Assembly (NCBI GenBank): GCA_035771175.1
Contig: CM069593.1
Location: 33,120,741-33,184,740, forward strand
Source of the DNA: Paratinospora sagittata
Taxonomy: Eukaryota > Streptophyta > Magnoliopsida > Ranunculales > Menispermaceae
DNA length: 64,000 nt
Direction: 5' to 3'
Shown here: in pieces, positions 56,537 through 64,000 of the stretch
Numbering within the stretch: the stretch's first letter is position 1
Layout: every line of letters starts with the position of its first letter
The notes under the pieces: generated by a model
Told to the model about the DNA's origin: nothing
What the model saw: only the letters and a program-made list of their open reading frames with translations
The model's database searches: none
Made by a program: the position numbers and the translations under genes

Positions 56537-56989
56537 ATGCTCTTGGGTTTTCTTGTTTTGATTTTGGCACAATTGTCTGACGATTACAATTACAGTTCTA
56601 AACCATCTGAATATAGCGAGAATTCAAATCAAGATATAAATATGAGTATTAAAGGAGATGATGACATGAGTTCAATCCCTTCAGACTGGTGTCCTTCCAC
56701 TGACTATTACTCCCAGTCTACATCCCCTACAAGGTCACAATTCTCAGAAATGCACAAATCTAAACCCCAATACACAATCCAACAAGATATGTTCCAGCAC
56801 GTTTTGGGATTTCCAGAGTGCAGTACGTGGGCTCACCAAGCCGTGCGGACATTAACACGGACATTGAGATCATTGATACATCAGACGATGAATAGTAGTA
56901 TTTTCTTACACGACAAAAAACTTTTCCAAAAACATCCCGACTTATTTAAATTTCGAGGACGAAATTCTTTTAAGGAGGGGAGACTGTAA
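56537..56989 (+). CDS. Post-pol ORF of element J
   Basis: A 150-codon open frame between pol and the polypurine tract, running through the tract itself (end reads FKFRGRNSFKEGRL, which is simply the tract region translated). The start at 56537 is hydrophobic (MLLGFLVLILAQL), the middle Ser/Asp-rich (NMSIKGDDDMSSIPSDWCPS). It may be decayed 3' sequence, or the same additional ORF as at 24053-24570 in H. No known domain. The hydrophobic start could be chance. Confidence 0.3.
   Translation: MLLGFLVLILAQLSDDYNYSSKPSEYSENSNQDINMSIKGDDDMSSIPSDWCPSTDYYSQSTSPTRSQFSEMHKSKPQYTIQQDMFQHVLGFPECSTWAHQAVRTLTRTLRSLIHQTMNSSIFLHDKKLFQKHPDLFKFRGRNSFKEGRL
56972..56984 (+). promoter_or_regulatory. Polypurine tract of element J
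   Basis: AAGGAGGGGAGAC directly before the 3' LTR, preceded by ATTTCGAGGACGAAATTC, the text usual in this lineage. Confidence 0.9.
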
Positions 56990-58233
56990 CACCCCCCACT
57001 TTTTTTTACTGTAGAAACTAGTGCAGCCGTTTGAAATCCCTCCACGTGTAATTTCAATAAGTGGTAAAAGCCCCCCAAGAGAGAGATGTAGACCCCCATA
57101 GTGGGACGATCCCATGGGAAGGGCCGTCCCCATAGGGGGCCAGCTCCTTGAGGGGCCAGCCACTTGAGGGGACAGGGCCATCATATAAATAAGGACAACC
57201 CCCCCTCAGTTCGAACCACCGAACTCTCTCACTCTTCTCGCTCTCCTTTGACTTTTTGCGATATCTTGCGTCCCTGCACACTTCAAGAAGTTAAAAGAAA
57301 GCGCTACGCCACTACAAGTGTGTAAGGTGGGGAATGAAGGCTTGGTTTACATTTCTTACCTATTTAATACTAAATTACATAGCATCTTGCATCATATCTG
57401 TTACCATGCTTTATGTCATGCATGAGGCTATCTATTAAAAATGATGAATTATTGGGTGCAATACTGGCCCGGAGTAAATGATGTATTATTGGGTGCAATA
57501 CTGGCCCGGAATAGTGACGCTGTCACTGGATTTATTATTGGGTGTCATGCCGTTACGCTGGACCTAGATTAGCGCTGGAACTCGTGAGACCTCTCAATTG
57601 CGGGATATATTACTGGTGCCTCGGATCGCAGGTTTCGAGTGCATGGTGTCTTCCCTGTGATTTCATGTAACTAAGATGCATTCATATCATTGGTTAATTG
57701 TATTGTTGTGGTATAACGGTTTGATGACTGTTGTTCTGTATTCTTTATTAATCATGTAAGATTTATTAACCCTGTTTGATCTCACTGAGCTGTTGAGCTC
57801 ACCCCGTTGCTAATCTTTCCAAGGAATTAACATGGGTTCAAATGGACTTATTTCGAGGGTTTTGGCCAAACCCAGTCTATGTAGGGAATTTTGTGTATAT
57901 ACTCTCTCTAGGTCCTGTTAGACCAGTCTGATGATGGTGGTGGTGGTTTCAGGCTTCTAGATGCCTCTTTTGACTACTCTTTTTTGTTATTTTGTTATTT
58001 TTACAGGGTTTCGCCCTTATTACCTTTCGTCAACATTTTGGTATCAGGAATGTAATAATTAACAAACTTTATATGTTTAATATAATTATATTTTCATTAA
58101 TAATTTATATTGTATTATTGTTAATGTAGGCCACTATGCTTCTGTATGTGCAACTCTGATCGAGTGGAGTGAGCACTCGACCCCCCCTTAATCTGTTGCA
58201 CCTCGCTCTAGGCTGATGGGGCGAGGTGTGACA
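56985..58233 (+). repeat. 3' LTR of element J
   Basis: TGTAACACCCCCCAC to GGTGTGACA. It contains the TATA-like CATATAAATAAGG (57183-57195), a duplicated unit TATTGGGTGCAATACTGGCC (57450 and 57488) that is single in the 5' LTR, and extra text GATCGAGTGGAGTGAGCACT near 58158. Confidence 0.95.
57183..57195 (+). promoter_or_regulatory. TATA region in 3' LTR of element J
   Basis: CATATAAATAAGG, about 60 bases before CTCTCTCACTCTTCTCG. Absent from the 5' LTR. Inferred from sequence only. Confidence 0.5.
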
Positions 58234-58460
58234 TGAGGAGGGTGAGTGAAGGAACTCCCCTCCTTCCTCTCTATTTATAGAAGAATATAAGGGGGGATTA
58301 AAAAAAACAATCCAAGGGGGTCAGCCCCACCAGGCTGGCAACTGGTCCAGGTAATTTTTTTTTTTAAATATGTAGATATTATATATATATATTAAAATTT
58401 GTATTACTTAAAAATAAGAGTGGGAAATCTCCAAGACCATGCTTTGATACATTATAATAA
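58234..58460 (-). mobile_element. Element I leader and primer site, part split off by element J
   Basis: In sense orientation the Met-type primer site GTATCAAAGCATGGTC (58451-58436) is followed by a leader with TTCTATAAATAGAG and CCTTCACTCACCCTCC, which continues at 48265 as CCTCACCTCCC. This matches the J leader (49400-49660). The I 5' LTR should lie to the right but a family C LTR starts at 58461 instead. Confidence 0.7.
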
Positions 58461-60276
58461 CGTTGGCCCGGATATATCCAAGAGGGGGTGAATTGGACAC
58501 TTTGACAATTTTAGAAAATAATAACAAATGCAAAGATACAGTGCAGAAAATAAACAAATATGCGCAGTCAATTTATAGTGGTTCGGCTACTTGCCTACAT
58601 CCACTACCTAACCTTCTCAGTTAGGATTTTAACCTTGTCACTAAGGAATTCTTTTACGGGTGAAAATCAAACTGTCACACCTTTTCTCAACTTACGGGTG
58701 TGAGAACTACTGTTTCTCAACTTACGGGTATGAGAAGACCTAACTTTGTTAAATATAAAATATCAACTCAGTAGTTTATGTAACTACTGTTACAACCTTG
58801 ATACAGTACACATGATATGAAATTGAATACAATTGTATCCTATGAACTATCTCTCAACTTACTCTTGCAGCAAGAATGATATAAGTTAAACCAATGTTGA
58901 ACGATTTGAGTAAAAACACTTCAAAGCTTCAAATAGGTTTTCAAATGAAGATAGAATCTTAGCTCAGTATGAAAACCTTTTGAGTACGTAAGGTCTCAAA
59001 GAAAACTACTATGAAAAAAAATCGACTAAAACGTTTTCTTGTCGAGATGAAAGTTCGACTAACTTTCAAAAATTGTTTTAGCTCAAAGAATTTTTGGTGC
59101 TTTACAAATTGTTAAGTGTCTGTATTTATAGACTTGTAGAGATGAAGTTGTTGTTTATTTGAATTTGAATTTCAAATATGAACGTTTACTCATAACAACT
59201 AGAATATATCACGAAAATGGCAACTGCACATTTCATGAATATTTGAATTTTCTCCAGATACACAAATAAGAAAAGTTTTAGAAGACGTGGTTCGTGAATC
59301 AGAGAATATCTCTTACAAATACAGAAAATTGATTTTATACGAAAAGTTGCTCTGAAAAGTTGGTTAAATGGACATACATGTCAGAACAAAAAAAATATCA
59401 TTTCTGTCGTTTTGTTCCTTTGAGGGTGCTCATAGAATATCAGCGTCCTACTGAACAATGAAGTGAGGGTGCTACTAAGTACTAACCGTCCTGACTTGCT
59501 TTGACAATTAAACGACTTAAAGCATGAGGACACTATTTGGCAGTAAGTGTCTTGTTTGGTTTTAAAACGCAAAACATATGAGGGCACTACTCAAGAGTAA
59601 GCATCCTGAACTATTAAAAGTAGTTTTAAAACAATGTTTAAGCTCGCTGACGGACGGTGAGCGTCTTCAAAGTTACTTAAGTTGATTCTAAAGATGAGGG
59701 AGCTCCTACACAAGTAGCGTCCTGATAATTCATTCAACTTATAACTTATCAGCGTTCTTAAAGATAAAAATATCTTTTAGCGAGTTGAACTAAGTCAGCG
59801 TCCTGACATTCTCAAAGGTTGATAAGAGAAAGGTCACTACTTTCAAGTAAGCGTCCTTATTAAATAGTTCAACTCAACCTTGAGCGTCCTAACATTTTTT
59901 CAGCGACCTAACTCATCAAGTCCAGGATGGCGTGGCTAAAACATTAGCGTCCTGAAAGACTTTATAAAAATGATTTTTTATTTCTCAATTAAAACTAGAT
60001 AAAACATCATTGTTTCTTTTAATCAAAACAAGTACTTTAGAACTCATAAGGTACGATCAAAATATGCAAATGATAAAAATCTTGCTGAGAGTAAGATGAT
60101 CGATAGACTTTACATTTTAAGTACTGACAGACTCGAAAGTTTACTTTGATGTTCAATAGGCTTGTGATCACATTTCCTTGATCTGGATTCTTGATAAGTC
60201 TGAAACACTTGACAAAACCAACTGGAGATATTTTAATCATCAAAACATTCATGTCATAGGGTTCATTGAGATAACA
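58461..60276 (-). repeat. 3' LTR, family C
   Basis: From CGTTGGCCCGGATATATCC (58461; TG changed to CG) to GAGATAACA (60276). Hairpin ladder at about 59422-59960 and a CAACTTACGGGTGTGAG-type array at 58640-58740. Confidence 0.8.
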
Positions 60277-60292
60277 ATCTCCCCTTTTTTGA
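60277..60292 (-). promoter_or_regulatory. Polypurine tract, family C element
   Basis: AAAAAAGGGGAGAT in sense orientation next to the LTR start TGTTATCTC. More purine-rich runs at 60490-60497 and 60550-60560. Confidence 0.75.
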
Positions 60293-60496
60293 TGATTTCA
60301 AATACTCAGAGATCATGCAGACAAATATATTCATGTAATCTTGAACATATAACGAATTTAAAATGATAGTTGCAGTCATGTCAGGTCTATTTGATTTTAA
60401 TCATACAATTTACATGGTAAGATGCAAACAATGTCGAATACAAATAATGTAAATTATAAACAAGAATGAATACATTAACTTGGATAGAACTCCCCC

Positions 60497-63400
60497 TTAC
60501 ATGTAGCTTCTCTCTTGAGCTAATTTAGCCTTAATATCTACAATCTCTTCTCCCCATTTTGAAAACATCAAAAAGTGGGTAGGCTTAGCCCATACGTAGA
60601 CCCTTCCCTTTCCTTTCATTTTCCTTTCGGCCTCCTCATCCTTCTTGGATCCACTGGAACTAGGTACGTAATTCTTGGGTTTCCTTGGTGCTTGTGGTCT
60701 AGAAGAACCACATGTGCTCTGTCTCACATTGCTGGCGAATTCATCAATTGCAATACCCTTCCTAGATTTTTCAATGAATTTTTCATGAACATGCTTGGAA
60801 AAACAAAATTTAAATGGATCAAGAGGTGGGCCAGGTTTGAAACCTTTTGTTTTTCGTTCCGAAAGACCTTGAGCAAACTCAGGAGCAAGTGTGTGACCTT
60901 CAAATTCTAGCCTGATTGGTCGCTTGCGTTTAGGATCTGGGAAAGTTTATGATGAGGGATCTAGGGGTGGAGACACTCTTCGACTAATTCTATGCAATGG
61001 CTCTTCATCCGATTCATCTTCATCTTCACATTCTAATATTCCAAGAAGATTGTCAGACTCATGGGGTCTTTGAGGACGTGTGAAGGCTGGAGCCCGCGGT
61101 GCAGGTGGAACTTTGACTCCTTTCTTCTTCAACAGATGAAAGAGCATTGTAAAGCGTTTCATGCTAGTAGAAATATACCAAACAGTAGAATGCATCTTAC
61201 TGTTCATTACCTTAAAGAGGTCTTCAAAGAAGCCTACGACTCTTTCCACTCGATCTGCAGCTTTGATGACAATATAAGGCAGATCCATAATGGTTGTGGC
61301 AAGGAAAGGCATCTTGTTCTCCAAGTTTTCTAATTTCTCAAAAGCATGAGTAACCAAGTCTAGAATCTTGGTTAGTCTATCATCCTCTGTTGGTGCTGGC
61401 CTTGCAGTATCTAAATTCTCCTTTAAAGTGGAGATGGCCTGCAACACCGGATAAAACAATATCTTGCTCGATACTTGATCCATGAAAGCATCCAAAACTG
61501 ATTGCAGAGTTTCAGAAATGGACTTATCTTTAGAGGATTCAACCATTTTACCTTTCAAGCTTTGAATTTCTTCAAGTATCATTTTCAAAGTCTCTTCAGT
61601 TATAACACTGGCAGCACGACTTGGCATAGCTGGCATTGTGCGACTCTGTGGATCTTGAGGTCTAGCTGAAGGTTATTGAGAAGCTGCCAATCTCGGCAGA
61701 ATAGCAACAACAAAGGCATTTATGAATTTCTTAATCTGTCGCATGTCCTCCTGAATTGTCTTAATAAAATCATCAAGTGATGATGATTGAGTGGAGCTCG
61801 ATGAAGGCAAGGACTGCATGACTTTAGTTGGCTATCCATTTGTTGAGACAGCTTCTCGAGCAATTCAGTTGGCCTGATCATGTGAGAGTTAAGTTCTTTG
61901 ATCTCATTAATCTTAACTCTCTCCTGAGATTTCAGATATTCTCGAACTTCTGACAATGTATCATTTTTCAATTGAACTTGTTTCTATTCCAAACGAGTCA
62001 TTAGTTGAGAAAAGACAAAAATCTGATCTGCTCTTACTCGTCTGGGAAAATCTTCCTCTCTGAAGAATTCATCTTGTGGCCTGCTTGTGGATGGATAAGA
62101 AGGTTGCTCATGATCGGATGAGCTTTCCTCATAAATATTTTCCACTTCATCTTCTGCTAGAAATTCAGCATTGGCCTCATGAAAATCTTCAACATGATCT
62201 TCTTCATCAACCTCATCATTCATGTCATCTCCCTGATAGGGTACGATTACCAGATCATAGCCCTCTGAATCCTTACTTTGGATACAATCAGACTCATTTT
62301 TCTGCGAGTCTTGAGATTCCATTGGTACAGGGATATCAAATAAAGATGGTGGTCTGGAGATGGTTTTATCTGAGCCCTTACTGACTCGTTCTCTGGTAGT
62401 GTCCTCCAAGATTGCATCAGCATTTTCTGACTCATGCAAATGTTCTTCAACTATGGCCTGAGCAGTCTGGGTTACCTCTTCCATTAGAACTTCTTCAGCA
62501 TAGACATCTTGCTCTGCATGTTCAATTTCTACATCATCAATTGAAACATGCTCAATATTAGCTGTGGAACTTCTCCTAGCACAACCTCTTACACTGGAGC
62601 ATTTGAAGCTTGGGCAACTTCTTTCTCTATTGCTGATACATCATTCTTCTCATACTTTCCAGTAGGTTCACCTCCAAGTGGAACTTCTGACTTTGGAAGC
62701 CATTTGTCCAATGCAGGAACATAAGTATACCTCATCAATTTCATAGTGGTTTGACCAATGTAGTTGTATCTACTAGGTTCCTTAAAGCTTTCTCCACTGA
62801 AATCGATACCACATCTCTCGAACAGAGTGGTGAGGTACATACCCAGAGGTAGACCTCGTCCTCTACTAACCACTGTATTCATTACATGCATGAGAATATG
62901 GTCGAGATTTACTTTTCTCTTCTCCAGAATGCACCAGATTAAGAATAAGTCTAATTCACTTACATTACCCTTGTTGTCGGTTTTAGGTTGAATGATGTTG
63001 GTAATGACGTTGTGGATTATTCTGGGAATAAGTTTAAAGGAATGATTTGTGAGTTTCTTGTCGACATAAGAATGGTATTTTTTCCTTGAGACAAGATTGA
63101 GAGCAGAAAGGTTGTTATAGCCTGGATACTGAACTTTATTCTTGGTGAATGAAAGTATGTGGGCACTTTCATCATTTGGCAAATGGAATGTCTCATAAAA
63201 GAATCTGGGAGAAATCTTAATAGATTTTTCCTTCACCATAGATTGTTTTGAGAGTTTAGAGTTGGGTTTATCAACCAGATTTAAATAAAATTGGCTGACA
63301 AGACTGGGGTACCATTTTGAATTGAGGATAAGAAAATCGATCCAACATTGGAATTCAAAAAGAAAAAAAATGTCCAAATGTGAGTTAATGAAGAAATCAA

Positions 63401-63644
63401 CATTCACATAGCTTCCATCAATTACAGCTCGATTCATGAGCTTCTCGGTTTTGTCTCCTTTTCTTCTCATCTGAGAAGAAGAAGGTGGGTGAGACGTGGT
63501 TTCAATAGGAGGTGTGGGTTCCTCAACCAATGCTGCTTGAGTTGGTTCAGTTCTTGGTCTCACACTCCTATCTGGAGGTGATGATGGCGACACAAGTCAC
63601 TTTTTAGCAGAAAATGGGCGAAGCTTTTCAGGTTTGGGTGCCAT
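60497..63644 (-). pseudogene. Large protein of the family C element, four lesions
   Basis: About 1,040 codons. True start is probably ATG 63644 (MAPKPEKLRPFSAKK), with a TGA at 63597-63599, then open 63593-62589; a frame change near 62600; open 62484-61720 except one TAG at 61984-61986; a frame change near 61680; open 61636-60497 except one stop at 60947. Domain I (63420-62650): INSHLDIFFLFEFQCWIDFL, KISPRFFYETFHLP, KVNLDHILMHVMNTV, RGLPLGMYLTTLFERCGI. This matches the pattern of the 'putative plant transposon protein' domain. Domain II: very acidic linker (DDMNDEVDEEDHVEDFHEAN). Domain III: coiled-coil-like (ITEETLKMILEEIQSLKGKM), then a Lys-rich tail. Role unknown; it stands where gag would be. 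Lesions are few compared with the other elements, so it is relatively young. Confidence 0.65.
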
Positions 63645-64000
63645 TAAAAAAATCAAAAGAGAAGATTGTGAAAAACTTAAACTACAAGACAAAGACTGAA
63701 GCACAAGAGAATAGAGGATTTGAAAAAGAACAAAGAGCAGGATTTACCAAGGTTAAATATGAAGATTCAGTGGTAAATTTGGAAATGATTCCTGCAAAAG
63801 TTCTTTGAAGCGTCCTAGGGCATAAAAGGTGAAAAATGACTTCTAGGATACAACAGGTTTGGCTTTATAGAGAGAAAGCGATAAGCTTGCTCCTGACATA
63901 TATCAACACGTGTCACTTCTTATTCTTAAAAAGGTTGTTTGATTTAATGAGTAATATTCACCGATTAGCGTCCAACTTCAAACTATCATTCTTACTCGAC

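Larger units (their letters stand above)
48266..58233 (+). mobile_element. Element J: complete Tekay/Del-like Ty3/gypsy retrotransposon
   Basis: 9,968 bases between exact 5-bp target duplications TGAGG (48261-48265 and 58234-58238). 5' LTR 48266-49395, Met primer site, pre-gag ORF, stem-loop spacer, gag, protease, pol, post-pol ORF, polypurine tract, 3' LTR 56985-58233. All genes carry stops or frameshifts. It landed in the leader of element I in opposite orientation. The perfect duplication shows that the two ends belong to one insertion. Confidence 0.95.
58461..64000 (-). mobile_element. SIRE-type non-autonomous element, family C, 5' end outside window
   Basis: Minus-strand element: 3' LTR (58461-60276), polypurine tract (60277-60292), then a long broken protein region (60497-63644) and leader to the window end. 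No reverse transcriptase, integrase or protease is seen in 3.7 kb of interior. The primer site and 5' LTR are not in the window. Confidence 0.75.

Noticed and set aside
56537..56600. Signal peptide and envelope protein in element J
   Set aside because: Only the first dozen residues are hydrophobic, there is no second membrane segment or fusion-like region, and element H has no such start.
61061..62384. Plus-strand frames 61061-61333 and 62076-62384
   Set aside because: Mirror frames of the long minus-strand family C protein.
1..64000. tRNA, rRNA or host protein-coding genes
   Set aside because: The only tRNA-like words are primer sites next to LTRs; no clover-leaf, rRNA segment or exon of a known host family was recognised.

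Overview
This window is transposon-packed plant DNA with no host gene that I can recognise. The element set (Athila, Tekay/Del-like chromoviruses and SIRE-type Ty1/copia, with initiator-Met or Asp tRNA primer sites) points to a flowering plant with a large repeat-rich genome. The species cannot be named from this sequence. Almost every coding stretch is a retrotransposon gene broken by stops, frameshifts or later insertions.

Layout. 1-2658: SIRE-type LTR (family A) cut by the window edge. 2659-7765: truncated Athila element with gag, protease, partial reverse transcriptase and a 3' LTR, carrying fragments of other elements. 7773-9156: chromovirus-like solo LTR (family G). 9481-13986: SIRE-type LTR (family B) split by a solo family A LTR (10927-13726) with a near-perfect target duplication. 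13987-15093 and 25980-26585: unassigned sequence around element H. 15094-25979: element H, a Tekay-type Ty3/gypsy element with two LTRs. 26586-29529: minus-strand debris of a chromovirus end, a 'putative gypsy type transposon' gag-like gene and a family G LTR piece. 29530-36711: SIRE-type copia remnant whose reverse transcriptase is split by a family D solo LTR, itself split by a solo LTR of family E. 36712-42557: minus-strand LARD-like family A element without pol. 42558-45851: LTR and gag start of a minus-strand chromovirus (family F). 45852-48265 and 58234-58460: minus-strand Tekay-type element I, split by element J (48266-58233), a 10 kb plus-strand relative with a perfect 5-bp target duplication. 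58461-64000: minus-strand family C SIRE-type element carrying a reading frame of about 1,000 codons in place of pol, running off the window.

Most unusual signals. (1) Elements H and J both carry, between an extra pre-gag ORF and gag, a ladder of stem-loops about 117-124 nt apart. Their apical motif GGTATGGGAC is conserved and most share a basal TTATC/GATAA clamp, while the stem sequences differ from hairpin to hairpin yet stay self-complementary. This looks like a structured RNA under selection. (2) The SIRE-type LTRs of families A to D carry ladders of hairpins built from AGGACGCT/AGCGCCCT arms; families A, C and D also have a second array with a CCCGTAA-like loop. (3) The pre-gag ORF of H, I and J shares a sequence pattern with the large protein of the copia-type family C element, so one protein domain of unknown role occurs in both retrotransposon superfamilies. 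All positions of ends and frame changes were read by eye; no alignment or folding program was run.
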